From: Olsenella sp. kh2p3
GTDB taxonomy: Bacteria > Actinomycetota > Coriobacteriia > Coriobacteriales > Atopobiaceae
Reading direction: 5' to 3'
DNA: 64,000 nucleotides
NCBI GenBank assembly: GCA_900119625.1
Contig: FPKD01000001.1
Coordinates: 434,001-498,000 of the forward strand
A program made the translations under genes and the position numbers. This document shows, in pieces, positions 50,114 to 59,274 of the stretch. The stretch's first letter is position 1, and every line of letters starts with the position of its first letter. The notes beneath the pieces were generated by a model that saw nothing but the letters and a program-made list of their open reading frames with translations, ran no database searches and was not told the origin of the DNA.

Positions 50114-50614
50114 CTACTCGGCCTTCTCCTCGGTCTCAGCCTCGGCGGTCGGCTCCTCAGCAGGGGCCTCCTCGGCCTTGGGCTCCTCGGAAGGCGCCGC
50201 AGCAACCTTGGTCACAGTAGCCTTGGGCTCAGCCTTGGTCTTGGGCGTGACGGCCTCGGTCACGAGCTCCATGATGACGACCTCTGCGCCGTCACCCTTG
50301 CGGGGACCAAGCTTCATGATGCGGGTGTAGCCGCCGTTGCGGTCAGCCCACATGCCCTGAGCGGCCTTCTCGAAGACCTCGCGGACAATCTCCTTGTCGC
50401 CAACCTTTGCGATGGCAAGACGGCGAGAGTGCAGGTCGCCCTTCTTAGCCCAGGTGATGACCTTGTCCACGTCCGGACGAATGGCCTTGGCGCGCGGCTC
50501 AAGGGTCTTGATACGATCATTGGCAAGCAGGGCAGAGACCAGGCTCTTCTTCATGGCCTTGGTGTGGCTGGCATCGGTGCCAAGCTTCATGCCCCTCTTC
50601 TTGTTGTGCCTCAT
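50114..50614 (-). CDS. rplQ: 50S ribosomal protein L17 with acidic C-terminal tail
   Basis: L17 lines the peptide exit side of the large subunit. Residues 1-117 are the standard domain (MRHNKKRGMKLGTDASHTKA, TWAKKGDLHSRRLAIAKVGD, GGYTRIMKLGPRKGDGAEV). A tail of about 45 residues follows, rich in Ala, Pro, Glu and Lys (EEPKAEEAPAEEPTAEAETE). Tails of this kind occur on L17 of other Actinobacteria. It is the last gene of the alpha operon, 33 bases after rpoA. Confidence 0.97.
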   Translation of the reverse strand: MRHNKKRGMKLGTDASHTKAMKKSLVSALLANDRIKTLEPRAKAIRPDVDKVITWAKKGDLHSRRLAIAKVGDKEIVREVFEKAAQGMWADRNGGYTRIMKLGPRKGDGAEVVIMELVTEAVTPKTKAEPKATVTKVAAAPSEEPKAEEAPAEEPTAEAETEEKAE

Positions 50615-50647
50615 GTCTAGCTTCTCCTATGCGATGCGAGCGGCGGC

Positions 50648-51589
50648 CTAAGCCTTGAGGGAAAGTCCCATGGACTCGAGCTTGTCCTTGACTTCCTCGA
50701 TGGACTTGACGCCAAAGTTGCGGATGTTGAGAAGGTCGTTCTCGGAGAACTCCACGAGCTGACGCACGGAGTGGATGCCGGCGCGCTTCAGGCAGTTGTA
50801 GGAGCGGACGGAGAGGTCCAGGTCCTCAATCTGCTTGTCGAGCTCGGCGTTGTCCTCCTCGGCGCCCGTTGCGAAGATCGACTCGTCCTCCTGGGGCTCA
50901 TCGACGTCCGCGAGGCCCATGAAGGCCGTCATGTGCTGGTTGATGATATTGGCGGCCTCGACGATGGCGTCACGCGGGCTAATGGAGCCGTTGGTCTCCA
51001 CCTCGAGCAGCAGGCGGTCGTAGTCGGTGTGGCGACCAACGCGGCAGGGCTCGACGGACTTTGCGCAGCGGCGCACGGGCGAGTAGAGCGAATCCACGTG
51101 AATGATGCCGATGGGGTCGCTCTCGCGCTCGTTGTCATCACCAGAGACGTAACCGCGGCCAATGCCAATGCGCATCTTCATGGAGAGGTGCGCGTCGGCG
51201 CCAAGGGTGCAGATCACGTGGTCGGGGTTCACAAGCGTGAACTCCGCGGGGATATCGAAGTCCCCGCCGGTGACCGTCATGGGACCGTCGACGTTGATGG
51301 AGGCGGTTGCCTCCTCGCCGGTGCCCATGGAACGGAACACAAGGCCCTTCACGTTGAGGACGATATCGGTGACGTCCTCGTAAACACCCGGCACGGTGGT
51401 GAACTCGTGCTGCACGCCATCGATCTGGATGGCCTCGACGGCTGCGCCCTCGAGGGAGGACAGCAGCACGCGACGCAGGGAGTTACCCAGCGTGTCACCA
51501 TAACCACGCTCGAGTGGCTCTGCGCTCACGCGTGCGAGGTTGTCGCTGATCTCTTCTACCGACACAGTAGGCCGGATGAACTCGGACAT
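50648..51589 (-). CDS. rpoA: RNA polymerase alpha subunit
   Basis: Scaffold for RNA polymerase assembly and contact for UP elements and activators. The 313-residue protein has the N-terminal dimer domain (AEPLERGYGDTLGNSLRRVL, ...DHVICTLGADAHLSM) and the C-terminal DNA-binding domain (LDLSVRSYNCLKRAGIHSVR, NIRNFGVKSIEEVKDKLESM). ATG 51589 is chosen because GGAGGTAGCA stands before it. It lies between rpsD and rplQ, the standard order. Confidence 0.98.
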   Translation of the reverse strand: MSEFIRPTVSVEEISDNLARVSAEPLERGYGDTLGNSLRRVLLSSLEGAAVEAIQIDGVQHEFTTVPGVYEDVTDIVLNVKGLVFRSMGTGEEATASINVDGPMTVTGGDFDIPAEFTLVNPDHVICTLGADAHLSMKMRIGIGRGYVSGDDNERESDPIGIIHVDSLYSPVRRCAKSVEPCRVGRHTDYDRLLLEVETNGSISPRDAIVEAANIINQHMTAFMGLADVDEPQEDESIFATGAEEDNAELDKQIEDLDLSVRSYNCLKRAGIHSVRQLVEFSENDLLNIRNFGVKSIEEVKDKLESMGLSLKA

Positions 51590-51613
51590 TGCTACCTCCA
51601 AACTGTGTCGGGC

Positions 51614-52207
51614 TTACTTGGAGTAGAGCTCGACGATGAGCTGGGCGTCGATGTCGAGATCGATCTGGTCACGGCTGGGAAGCTGAAGGACGGTGCCCTG
51701 GAGCTTCTCGATGTCGACCTCAAGCCAGGCCGGCACAGCCATGTGCTCGGAGGAGATGAGGGCCTCCTTGATGGGGAGAAGGTCCTTGGCCTTGGGGGCC
51801 ACGGCGACGACGTCGCCAGCCTTCACCTGGTAGGAGGGAATGTCCACGCGGTGGCCGTTCACGGTGATGTGGCCGTGGAGAACGGTCTGACGGGCCTCCT
51901 TGCGGGTGCGGGCAAAGCCAAGACGAAACACGACGTTGTCGAGCCTTGACTCGAGGATGGTCATGAGGTTGTCGCCCGTGATGCCCTCGCGCTTGAGAGC
52001 CAGCTTGTAATAGCTACGGAACTGCTTCTCGAGAACGCCATAGATGAACTTGGCCTTCTGCTTCTCGCGGAGCTGCGTACCGTACTCGCTCTCCTGGCGG
52101 CGGCGCTGCTTGGGCTGACGGTGAGATTCCTTGTTGATTCCCATAACAACGGGATCGATGCCGAGCTGACGGCACCGCTTAAGGACAGGCGTCCTGTCAA
52201 CTGCCAT
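51614..52207 (-). CDS. rpsD: 30S ribosomal protein S4
   Basis: Early 16S rRNA assembly protein and, in many bacteria, translational regulator of the alpha operon. The 197-residue protein has the S4 RNA-binding domain (RLDNVVFRLGFARTRKEARQ, VLHGHITVNGHRVDIPSY). The N-terminus (VLKRCRQLG) keeps only one Cys, so this is the zinc-free form. GAAGGACACCACTA precedes ATG 52207. Confidence 0.98.
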   Translation of the reverse strand: MAVDRTPVLKRCRQLGIDPVVMGINKESHRQPKQRRRQESEYGTQLREKQKAKFIYGVLEKQFRSYYKLALKREGITGDNLMTILESRLDNVVFRLGFARTRKEARQTVLHGHITVNGHRVDIPSYQVKAGDVVAVAPKAKDLLPIKEALISSEHMAVPAWLEVDIEKLQGTVLQLPSRDQIDLDIDAQLIVELYSK

Positions 52208-52225
52208 TAGTGGTGTCCTTCCTAG

Positions 52226-52627
52226 CTACACGCGACGACGCTTGCACGGACGGCAACCGTTGTGCGGAATGGGGGTCTTGTCCTGGATGCCCGAAACCTC
52301 GAGGCCAGCAGCCTGGAGGGAGCGGATGGCCGTCTCGCGGCCGGAACCGGGGCCCTTGACGAACACGGAGACCTTGTGCAGACCGTGCTCCATGGCTGCC
52401 TTAGCCGCGGCCTCGGCAGCAAGCTGCGCCGCGAACGGCGTGGACTTACGGGAGCCCTTGAAACCAACGGTGCCGCCCGACTGCCAGGAAATCACGTTGC
52501 CCTGGGGGTCGGTGATGGAGACGATGGTGTTGTTGAAGGTGCTCTTGATGTGAGCCTGGCCAACCGCGATGTTCTTGCGCTCAGAACGGCGCACGCGGGT
52601 GGTACGGGCATTCTTCTTCTGCGGCAT
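52226..52627 (-). CDS. rpsK: 30S ribosomal protein S11
   Basis: Platform protein of the small subunit near the mRNA exit. The 133-residue protein shows [40 protein letters not shown] and [17 protein letters not shown] ending ([19 protein letters not shown]). Gap to rpsM is 12 bases. Confidence 0.98.
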   Translation of the reverse strand: MPQKKNARTTRVRRSERKNIAVGQAHIKSTFNNTIVSITDPQGNVISWQSGGTVGFKGSRKSTPFAAQLAAEAAAKAAMEHGLHKVSVFVKGPGSGRETAIRSLQAAGLEVSGIQDKTPIPHNGCRPCKRRRV

Positions 52628-52639
52628 TGTGTTATCCCC

Positions 52640-53011
52640 TTACGCCTTCTTCTTTGCACCGATCTGACGCTTCTTGCCCTTGCGGGTACGAGCGTTGGTG
52701 TGGGTGCGCTGACCGCGAACGGGGAGGCCCTTGCGGTGGCGAAGGCCACGGTAGCAGCCAATCTCCATCAGACGGGCAATGTTCTGCCTCACCTCGCGGC
52801 GAAGGTCGCCCTCGGTGGTGTAGTTAGCATCGATGTAGTCACGAATCTTGGTGACCTCGTCCTCCGTCAGGTCCTTGACGCGAGTGGAGGGGTCAACACC
52901 GGTAGCCGCGCAAATCTTGGTTGCGGTGGTCTGGCCGATGCCGTAAAGGTAGGTAAGTCCGACCTCGACACGCTTATCACGCGGAAGGTCGACGCCATTA
53001 ATACGGGCCAA
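52640..53011 (-). CDS. rpsM: 30S ribosomal protein S13
   Basis: Head protein of the small subunit that contacts the large subunit and P-site tRNA. The 123-residue protein has [32 protein letters not shown] and the basic C-terminus [20 protein letters not shown] then [16 protein letters not shown]. Between rpmJ and rpsK on the same strand. Confidence 0.98.
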   Translation of the reverse strand: MARINGVDLPRDKRVEVGLTYLYGIGQTTATKICAATGVDPSTRVKDLTEDEVTKIRDYIDANYTTEGDLRREVRQNIARLMEIGCYRGLRHRKGLPVRGQRTHTNARTRKGKKRQIGAKKKA

Positions 53012-53032
53012 CGTGAGTCTCCTCTCAGTTAT

Positions 53033-53146
53033 CTAGCCCTGACGCTGCTTGTGGCGCGGGTTCTCGCAGATTACGTATACCTTGCCGTGGCGACGAATGA
53101 TCTTGCACTTGTCGCACATCTTCTTGACCGAAGGACGTACCTTCAT
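53033..53146 (-). CDS. rpmJ: 50S ribosomal protein L36 (zinc form)
   Basis: A 37-residue protein: [20 protein letters not shown], then [17 protein letters not shown]. Cys 11, Cys 14, Cys 27 and His 32 form the zinc site, so this is the zinc-containing paralogue type. GGAAAGACAC precedes ATG 53146. Confidence 0.97.
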   Translation of the reverse strand: MKVRPSVKKMCDKCKIIRRHGKVYVICENPRHKQRQG

Positions 53147-53271
53147 GTGTCTTTCCTTCCAGTAGACAGTACCTGTACTGGTAGTACATCTGGCCTGGCA
53201 GGTGGTGCTGCCCGGCACTCTATCTCATCGCCCAGCCGCAGGCGTGAATAACCAACCGTTGTGCGCAGCGC

Positions 53272-53490
53272 CTACTTGTAACGGTAGGTGATGCGACCCC
53301 TCGTGAGGTCATACGGCGAAATCTCCACCACGACCTTATCTCCAGGAAGAATCCTGATGTAGTTCATCCGAATCTTCCCCGAGATGGTGCAGAGGATGGT
53401 CTTACCGTTCTCAAGCTCGACGTTGAACATGGCGTTAGGCAGCGGCTCGATAACCTTGCCCTCAAGCTCGATTGCATCCTGTTTGCTCAA
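53272..53490 (-). CDS. infA: Translation initiation factor IF-1
   Basis: Binds the ribosomal A site during initiation. The TTG at 53490 gives a 72-residue protein reading [20 protein letters not shown] after the start, ending [15 protein letters not shown], the canonical length and ends. GAGAGGG lies five bases upstream of the TTG. Longer in-frame starts would add residues foreign to IF-1. The rare start codon may lower expression. Confidence 0.96.
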   Translation of the reverse strand: MSKQDAIELEGKVIEPLPNAMFNVELENGKTILCTISGKIRMNYIRILPGDKVVVEISPYDLTRGRITYRYK

Positions 53491-53549
53491 ATTCAACCCT
53501 CTCAACGCTGTGACAGCGACCAAATATCTTACCTAAAATCCTCACAAAC

Positions 53550-53582
53550 GTCCACGTTGCACTTAAATCGCACAACGTGGAC
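53550..53582. terminator. Hairpin between map and infA
   Basis: Perfect ten-base arms GTCCACGTTG and CAACGTGGAC with a 13-base loop. On the minus strand GTTTGTGAGGATTTT follows. It could be an intrinsic terminator or attenuator, giving infA its own regulation. Confidence 0.6.
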
Positions 53583-53605
53583 GCATTTTATCTGCGAGAA
53601 GGGCG

Positions 53606-54400
53606 CTAGGCGTCCCTCTCGCCACCCTGCATGCTGCACCAAGGTCCAATCTCGTCGGCAGTGAGGATGACTGGACCATCCTTCGTGATGGCAATGGTGT
53701 TCTCATAGTGAGCGGCAGGAAGGTTGTCATTGGTAACAACGGTCCAACCGTTCGAAAGGGTATGCGAGTCATAGGAGCCCAGGGTGATCATGGGCTCAAT
53801 GGCGATGACCATGCCAACCTGGAGACGAACGCCTCGGCCGCGCTTACCGTAGTTGGGGACGTTGGGGTCCTCGTGCATAACGTGGCCCACGCCATGACCA
53901 ACGTAGTCGCGCACCACGCCGTACCCATGCGACTCGGCAAGCTCCTGAATGGCTGCGCCGACATCACCCAGGCGATTGCCGGGAACAGCCTGTTCGATAC
54001 CCGCCTTGAGGCAGTCGCGAGTAACCTCGCAAAGACCCTTTACCTCGTCCGACACATTGCCAACGTAGAACGTCCAGGCGTTGTCCCCCACCCAGCCGCC
54101 AAGCGTGGCGCCCGTATCGATCGAGATGATGTCGCCATCTTTGAGAGCAACAGCAGGAGAAGGGATGCCATGGACGATCTGCTCGTTCACAGAAGAGCAG
54201 ATGCTGGCGGGAAAGCCACTGTATCCCTTAAACGTTGGGGTAGCGCCATGGAGACGAATGTAGCTCTCAACCACCTGATCGATCTCTCGGGTGGTAATGC
54301 CGGGACGAACCATCTCCCCGGCACGACGAAGGGCCGCCTTGGACACAGCCCCGGCGGCCTTCATCTGTTCAATCTGCTCTGAGTTCTTGATGTGAATCAT
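53606..54400 (-). CDS. map: Methionine aminopeptidase, type I
   Basis: Removes N-terminal Met from new proteins. The 264-residue protein begins MIHIKNSEQIEQMKAAGAVS and has the metal ligands in DIISIDTGATLGGWVGD (Asp), VGHGVGHVMHEDPNVPNYG (His), MVIAIEPMI (Glu) and the late Glu in HYENTIAI. There is no N-terminal SH3-binding extension. Its start overlaps the adk stop by four bases, so translation is coupled. Confidence 0.97.
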   Translation of the reverse strand: MIHIKNSEQIEQMKAAGAVSKAALRRAGEMVRPGITTREIDQVVESYIRLHGATPTFKGYSGFPASICSSVNEQIVHGIPSPAVALKDGDIISIDTGATLGGWVGDNAWTFYVGNVSDEVKGLCEVTRDCLKAGIEQAVPGNRLGDVGAAIQELAESHGYGVVRDYVGHGVGHVMHEDPNVPNYGKRGRGVRLQVGMVIAIEPMITLGSYDSHTLSNGWTVVTNDNLPAAHYENTIAITKDGPVILTADEIGPWCSMQGGERDA

Positions 54401-55023
54401 GCGGTGAGGAGCGCGCGCACGTCGGCATAGACCTCGTCGACCGGCCTGTCTCCATCAACCTCCTTGAGAATCGAGTGACCGCGATAGTACTCGATGAGCG
54501 GGGCAGTCTGGGTCTGGTACACATCCAGGCGCTTCTGGATGGTCTCAGGCTTGTCGTCGTCGCGCTGATACATCTCGCCGCCGCAGCGCGGGCAAACGTC
54601 AACGCCAGCAGGAGCAGTGTAGCCACAGGAGCGGCAGGTACGACGCGAGCTCAGGCGCTTAACAATGACGTCGGGCTTGACATCGACAAGAAGCGCCGCG
54701 TCAAGGTTGCGCTCCATGGCAGCAAGCTCGGAGTCGAGCGTTACAGCCTGAGCGGTATTGCGGGGGAACCCATCAAGGATGAAACCCGCCTTGGCGTCGT
54801 CGGCCTGAAGACGCTCCTTGACAAGGTTAATTACAAGCTGATCGGGAACGAGCTTGCCAGCGTCCATGTAGGCCTTGGCCTGAAGACCAAGCTCCGACTG
54901 AGCCTTGACGGCCGCGCGCAGGAGGTCACCCGTGGAGATATGGGCAAGGCCAAACTCCTCGACGAGCTTCTGTGCCTGTGTGCCCTTACCAGCTCCCGGG
55001 GCACCGAGCAGAACGATGTTCAT
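54397..55023 (-). CDS. adk: Adenylate kinase (zinc lid)
   Basis: Interconverts ATP plus AMP and two ADP. The 208-residue protein has the P-loop LLGAPGAGKGTQAQKL, FILDGFPRN, and a long LID with four Cys (CRSC and CPRC pairs), so the lid binds zinc. ATG 55023 is preferred to 55029 because AAGGGGG then has proper spacing. A terminator-like hairpin with a T-run ends only about 11 bases before this ribosome binding site. Confidence 0.97.
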   Translation of the reverse strand: MNIVLLGAPGAGKGTQAQKLVEEFGLAHISTGDLLRAAVKAQSELGLQAKAYMDAGKLVPDQLVINLVKERLQADDAKAGFILDGFPRNTAQAVTLDSELAAMERNLDAALLVDVKPDVIVKRLSSRRTCRSCGYTAPAGVDVCPRCGGEMYQRDDDKPETIQKRLDVYQTQTAPLIEYYRGHSILKEVDGDRPVDEVYADVRALLTA

Positions 55024-55038
55024 GTGCATCCCCCTTCG

Positions 55039-55067
55039 AAAAAGGTGCCGGCCCCACGGCCGGCACC
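55039..55067 (-). terminator. Intrinsic terminator between secY and adk
   Basis: On the minus strand perfect ten-base arms GGTGCCGGCC and GGCCGGCACC with a four-base loop run straight into TTTTTC. This is a textbook terminator inside what is usually one continuous operon. Confidence 0.85.
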
Positions 55068-55083
55068 CAGCGCAACAGATTGC

Positions 55084-56361
55084 CTACTTAAAGAAGCCCT
55101 CGTAGTTGTGCATCTTGAGTTGGCTCTCGAGCGACGCGATGGTGTCCATGGCCACGCCAACCATGATGAGCACCGAGGTCCCGCCAAACGACTGGATGAG
55201 TGTGTCGTTAGTGAACCAGAAGATGATGGTGGGCACCACAGCAAGGACTGCCATGAAGAGCGCACCGGGAAGCGTAACGTGGTCGATCGTACTCTTGATG
55301 TACGCTGCCGTCGCAGCCCCTGGCCTTACGCCGGGAATATAGCCGCCCTGCTTGCGAAGCTGGTCAGCTGTCTCCTCGGGGTTGAAGACCATCGAGGTGT
55401 AGAAGTAAGCGAAGAACACAATGAGAACAACCGAAAGAACCCAGTTGAGCCAGCCCGAGGAAAGGGCATTTGCAACTGCCTGGATCCAGCCCACACCAGG
55501 GAAGAACACGGCGATCTGGGCCGGGAAGTACAGCACGGCAGAGGCGAAGATGATGGGGACGACGCCAGCCGTGTTGACCTTGATGGGCAGGTAGGTGTTC
55601 TGCCCACCCATGACCCTGCGGCCCACCACGCGCTTTGCGTACTGCACGGGAATGCGGCGCTGGCCGCGCTCCACATACACGATGAGAGGTACGATCGCGA
55701 TGATCACGATGAGCGTGATGATCGTGAGCAGGGCGTTGCCGTTGGTGGTCACCGAGGAGATGAGCGCCGAGGGCAGGCCAGACATGATGTTCGCGAAGAT
55801 TATGAGAGACATGCCGTTGCCAACGCCGCGCTGGGTGATGACCTCGCCCAGCCACATGATGATCACTGCGCCCACAAGCATCGTGAAGACCACGATGACG
55901 TTCTCGAGTGCCTCGGGAATCCCCATCTGGGAGAACGACACGCCAAAGCTCTTGAAGTAAAAGAGATAGGCGATGGCGTTGAGAAGTGCAAGGCCAATGG
56001 TGAGGTAACGGGTGTACTGCGTAATCTTACGCTGACCCGACTCTCCCTCCTTGGCAAGCTCTCCCAGCGAGGGCACCACTGCCTGGAACATCTGAAGGAT
56101 GATCTGGGCAGTGATGTAGGGCATGATGCCCAAGCTGAAGACGGACATGCGCGAAAGGGCGCCGCCCGAGAACAGGTTGAGCACCGCCATGGCACCGCTC
56201 GAGGAGACGCCGGCGGCATAAGCGCTCAGCATCTCCTGGAACGGAGCTCCAGGCACGGGAAGGTACGCACCGAAGCGGTAGAGGACGAGGATCCCCACTG
56301 TGAGGAGAATCTTCTTCCTCAGTTCCGGCACTCGGAAAGCGTTGGCGATTCCGTTTAGCAC
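55084..56361 (-). CDS. secY: Preprotein translocase subunit SecY
   Basis: Forms the protein-conducting channel. The 425-residue protein has ten helices, beginning [20 protein letters not shown], with the plug region [20 protein letters not shown] and the cytoplasmic loops [19 protein letters not shown] and [22 protein letters not shown] 56361 is preceded by GGAGGAAAGG and overlaps the end of rplO by seven bases. Confidence 0.97.
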   Translation of the reverse strand: MLNGIANAFRVPELRKKILLTVGILVLYRFGAYLPVPGAPFQEMLSAYAAGVSSSGAMAVLNLFSGGALSRMSVFSLGIMPYITAQIILQMFQAVVPSLGELAKEGESGQRKITQYTRYLTIGLALLNAIAYLFYFKSFGVSFSQMGIPEALENVIVVFTMLVGAVIIMWLGEVITQRGVGNGMSLIIFANIMSGLPSALISSVTTNGNALLTIITLIVIIAIVPLIVYVERGQRRIPVQYAKRVVGRRVMGGQNTYLPIKVNTAGVVPIIFASAVLYFPAQIAVFFPGVGWIQAVANALSSGWLNWVLSVVLIVFFAYFYTSMVFNPEETADQLRKQGGYIPGVRPGAATAAYIKSTIDHVTLPGALFMAVLAVVPTIIFWFTNDTLIQSFGGTSVLIMVGVAMDTIASLESQLKMHNYEGFFK

Positions 56362-56804
56362 GCCGGCTCGACCTTTCCTCCGGCCGCCTCAATCTTGGTC
56401 TTGGCCGAGGCGGAAACCTTGTCCACCTTGACAGTGAGCTTCTTGGTGAGCTCGCCGTCACCGAGGACCTTCACGGGAACATAGGCGCGCTTGATGACGC
56501 CCTTGGCAACCAGGGAGTCGGCGTCGACGGTGTCGCCGTCCTCGAAGACCTCCTGGAGACGGGCAACGTTCACGGGCGCATACTCGACGCGGTTGGGGTT
56601 CCTGAAGCCGGGGAGCTTAGGAAGACGCATGGCGAGCGGCTGCTGGCCGCCCTCGAAGCCGGCGCCCTTGCCGCCGCCAGAGCGGGAGAGCTGGCCCTTG
56701 GTGCCGCGACCAGCGGTGGTGCCGTGGCCGGAAGAGTTGCCGCGGCCAATGCGCTTGCGGTTCTTCCTGGAACCCTCTGCGGGGCGCAGATCATTGAGCT
56801 GCAT
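56355..56804 (-). CDS. rplO: 50S ribosomal protein L15
   Basis: A late-assembly protein of the large subunit. The 149-residue protein starts [20 protein letters not shown] and has the Gly-rich basic [20 protein letters not shown]. It overlaps secY by seven bases and follows rpmD by 11. Confidence 0.98.
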   Translation of the reverse strand: MQLNDLRPAEGSRKNRKRIGRGNSSGHGTTAGRGTKGQLSRSGGGKGAGFEGGQQPLAMRLPKLPGFRNPNRVEYAPVNVARLQEVFEDGDTVDADSLVAKGVIKRAYVPVKVLGDGELTKKLTVKVDKVSASAKTKIEAAGGKVEPAC

Positions 56805-56815
56805 TTGGGTGACTC

Positions 56816-57004
56816 CTAGTTCTCTTCAACGGTCACGAGGTGCTTGACCTTGAAGATCATGCCTCGGACGCTGGGGTTGTCGGGCAGGACGGCGACGTCG
56901 CCAATCTTGCGAAGGCCCATGGCACGGCAGGTGGCCGTCTGGTCCTTCTTCACCTGCGTCACGGCGCTGCGGACGAGGGTGACGGTGAGTTTCTTCTCTG
57001 CCAT
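56816..57004 (-). CDS. rpmD: 50S ribosomal protein L30
   Basis: A 62-residue protein: [58 protein letters not shown]. Spacing of two bases to rpsE suggests coupling. Confidence 0.97.
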   Translation of the reverse strand: MAEKKLTVTLVRSAVTQVKKDQTATCRAMGLRKIGDVAVLPDNPSVRGMIFKVKHLVTVEEN

Positions 57005-57006
57005 CG

Positions 57007-57528
57007 CTAGTTCTCCTTCCCGACGAACATCTCGGAGACGGTGATGCCACGGCGCTCGGCGGTCTCCTGGGGGCTGGAGAGCTCCTTCAGGCCCTCGGCA
57101 GCAGCCTTGATGATGTTCATGGCGTTGTCGGTGCCCAGGGACTTGGAGAGAACGTTGGTGATGCCAGCGAGCTCGAAGAGCGGGCGGACAGGGCCGCCGG
57201 CGATGACACCGGTACCCTCGATAGCCGGCTTGATGAGAACGCGGCCGGCGCCGTAGTGACCCTCGACCGTGTGGGGGACGCTGCCCTCGGCGGTGACGGG
57301 AACCTTGAACATGTTTTTCTTGGCGTCCTCGACGCCCTTCTGGATTGCCAGGGGCACCTCAGTGGAACGGCCCATGCCGAGGCCTACGTTGCCCTTGCCG
57401 TCACCCACGACGACGAGAGCCACGAGGGACATGCGACGGCCGCCCTTGACGGTCTTGGAGACGCGGTGGATGTAGACGACGCGCTCCTGAAGATCCGTGT
57501 CCTGCTGGCGCTTACGATCACGTGCCAT
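57007..57528 (-). CDS. rpsE: 30S ribosomal protein S5
   Basis: A fidelity-linked protein of the small subunit near the mRNA entry. The 173-residue protein has the S5 RNA-binding part QERVVYIHRVSKTVKGGRRM and the C-terminal domain GAGRVLIKPAIEGTGVIAGG, NVLSKSLGTDNAMNIIKAAA. GGAGGATTCA precedes ATG 57528. Confidence 0.98.
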   Translation of the reverse strand: MARDRKRQQDTDLQERVVYIHRVSKTVKGGRRMSLVALVVVGDGKGNVGLGMGRSTEVPLAIQKGVEDAKKNMFKVPVTAEGSVPHTVEGHYGAGRVLIKPAIEGTGVIAGGPVRPLFELAGITNVLSKSLGTDNAMNIIKAAAEGLKELSSPQETAERRGITVSEMFVGKEN

Positions 57529-57537
57529 TGAATCCTC

Positions 57538-57906
57538 CTAGAACTTCAGGCCCGCGCTGCGGGCACCGTCTGCCAGAGCCTGGACACGGCCGTGATAGAT
57601 ACGGCCGCCACGGTCGAACCTCACCGTGGTGATGCCCTTCTCGATGGCGCGCTTGCCAACGAGCTCGCCCACGAATGCGGCGGCCTCCTTGTTGGAGCCC
57701 ACCTTTCCGGTTGCGCGGAACTCGGGGTCGAGGGTAGAGGCAGAGCACAGGGTCTTGCCCTCGGTGTCATCGATGACCTGCGCGTAGATGTTGGCGTTGG
57801 TGCGGTGCACGCAGAGACGGGGACGCTCTGGGGTACCGAAGATCTTGGCGCGGACGCGACGCTTGCGACGCGCGAGGCCAGCTGCCTTCTTCTGATACTT
57901 GTTCAT
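57538..57906 (-). CDS. rplR: 50S ribosomal protein L18
   Basis: Binds 5S rRNA. The 122-residue protein begins with the basic [20 protein letters not shown] and contains [20 protein letters not shown] and [21 protein letters not shown] 60-base gap with a small hairpin separates it from rplF. Confidence 0.98.
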   Translation of the reverse strand: MNKYQKKAAGLARRKRRVRAKIFGTPERPRLCVHRTNANIYAQVIDDTEGKTLCSASTLDPEFRATGKVGSNKEAAAFVGELVGKRAIEKGITTVRFDRGGRIYHGRVQALADGARSAGLKF

Positions 57907-57925
57907 TCCTTCTCCTTAGTCACGC

Positions 57926-57946
57926 CATCACCTGACGGGGTGATGG
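57926..57946. other. Hairpin between rplF and rplR
   Basis: CCATCACC and GGTGATGG enclose five bases in the 60-base gap. There is no T-run, so a processing site or a coupling device is more likely than a terminator. Weak evidence. Confidence 0.35.
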
Positions 57947-57966
57947 TCTTGTGCCTGGTCCTATTA

Positions 57967-58503
57967 CTACTTGGCGGCCTTGCCGAGCTTGCGACGGATG
58001 TGCTCGCCCTCGTAGTGGATACCCTTGCCCTTGTATGGCTCGGGCGGACGCTTCTCGCGGATCTCAGCGGCAACCTGGCCAACCTGCTCCTTGGAGATTC
58101 CCTTCACCGTGATGTGGGTGTTGTCGGGCACCTCGAATGAGATGTTATCGGGGCAGGCGAAGATGACGGGGTGAGAATAGCCAAGGGAGAGGTCGAGGTC
58201 CTTGCCCTTGAGTGCGGCGCGGTAGCCAACGCCCGTGAGCTCGAGCTTCTTCTCGAAGCCCTCGGAGACGCCCACGACCATGTTGTGGATGAGGGTGCGG
58301 ACGAGGCCCTGCTGAGCGTTGGACTCCTTGGACTCGTCAACGCGGGAGACCGTGAGGACGTCACCGTCCAGGGCGATGCTCACAAGCTCAGAGAAGGTGC
58401 GGGTGAGCTCACCCTTGCTGCCCTTGGCCGAGACGGTAGTGCCGTCGATGGTCACCGTGACTCCAGCCGGAATCTGGACAGGCTTCTTACCAATACGAGA
58501 CAT
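57967..58503 (-). CDS. rplF: 50S ribosomal protein L6
   Basis: A two-domain protein at the base of the L7/L12 stalk. The 178-residue protein starts SRIGKKPVQIPAGVTVTIDG and ends with the conserved RPPEPYKGKGIHYEGEHIRR. GGAGGAGACA precedes the ATG. Confidence 0.98.
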   Translation of the reverse strand: MSRIGKKPVQIPAGVTVTIDGTTVSAKGSKGELTRTFSELVSIALDGDVLTVSRVDESKESNAQQGLVRTLIHNMVVGVSEGFEKKLELTGVGYRAALKGKDLDLSLGYSHPVIFACPDNISFEVPDNTHITVKGISKEQVGQVAAEIREKRPPEPYKGKGIHYEGEHIRRKLGKAAK

Positions 58504-58534
58504 TGTCTCCTCCTATCTTGATTCAGCGGGAGTT

Positions 58535-58933
58535 TTACCAGATGTAGGCGATGACCTCGCCGCCGACGCCGAGCTTGCGGGCGTCGCGGTCGCACATCAT
58601 GCCCTTGGAAGTAGAGATAACGGCAGTGCCGAGGCCACCCAGGACGCGGGGAAGCTTATCCGCCTGGGAGTAGATGCGAAGGCCCGGCTTGGAGATGCGA
58701 CGGATGCCGCGGATGACGCGGGCACGCCTGTTGCCGTACTTAAGAGTGATGTGAAGGGTCTTCTGGGGCTTGGTGTCCTCCACCTCGTAGCCCTCGATGT
58801 AGCCCTCCTCCTTGATGACGCGGGCAATCTCAACGAGCACCTTGGTCGAAGGCATGGAAACCTCGGCCTTGCCCGCTGAGTTCGCGTTGCGGATGCGCGT
58901 CAGCATGTCTGAAATGGGATCGGTAATCTTCAT
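58535..58933 (-). CDS. rpsH: 30S ribosomal protein S8
   Basis: Central-domain 16S binder and, in E. coli, the repressor of the spc operon. The 132-residue protein runs from [20 protein letters not shown] to the C-terminal [35 protein letters not shown] precedes ATG 58933; a longer frame to 58987 is not supported. Confidence 0.98.
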   Translation of the reverse strand: MKITDPISDMLTRIRNANSAGKAEVSMPSTKVLVEIARVIKEEGYIEGYEVEDTKPQKTLHITLKYGNRRARVIRGIRRISKPGLRIYSQADKLPRVLGGLGTAVISTSKGMMCDRDARKLGVGGEVIAYIW

Positions 58934-59020
58934 TGATCCTTCTCCTTCGTCATGATGAAACTGCGTGTCCGGTTCGCCCAAACCCATGGCGTGGGCGCCT
59001 GGACGCCAGAGCCCTGCGCC

Positions 59021-59206
59021 CTACCAGCTTGCCTTGCGGACGCCAGGAAGCTCGCCCTTGCTCGCCAGCTCGCGGAAGCACACGCGGCAGAGCCCGAACT
59101 TGCGATAGACGGAGTGGGGACGCCCACAACGCTGGCAGCGGTTCTGCTTGCGCGTCGAGAACTTCGGCTCGCGGTTCGCCTTGACGATCATCGATGTCTT
59201 AGCCAC
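59021..59206 (-). CDS. rpsN: 30S ribosomal protein S14, zinc type
   Basis: A 61-residue protein with four zinc Cys: [20 protein letters not shown] then CFRE. Start is GTG 59206 after AAGGAGGATTT, giving the canonical [20 protein letters not shown]. Short zinc-type S14 lies in its standard place between rplE and rpsH. Confidence 0.97.
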   Translation of the reverse strand: MAKTSMIVKANREPKFSTRKQNRCQRCGRPHSVYRKFGLCRVCFRELASKGELPGVRKASW

Positions 59207-59230
59207 AAATCCTCCTTCATAGTGCATCTT

Positions 59231-59259
59231 GACCGCCCGGGACTTTCCCGGGCGAGGTC
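59231..59259. other. Strong hairpin between rplE and rpsN
   Basis: Arms GACCGCCCGGG and CCCGGGCGAGGTC pair with one bulged base around a five-base loop. No T-run follows on the minus strand. It could be an RNase processing or stability element within the operon. Confidence 0.55.
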
Positions 59260-59274
59260 ATTGCGATATTTGGC

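Noticed and set aside
54475..56358. 627-codon plus-strand frame opposite adk and secY
   Set aside because: Runs across two highly conserved genes on the other strand and has His/Asp-rich nonsense composition.
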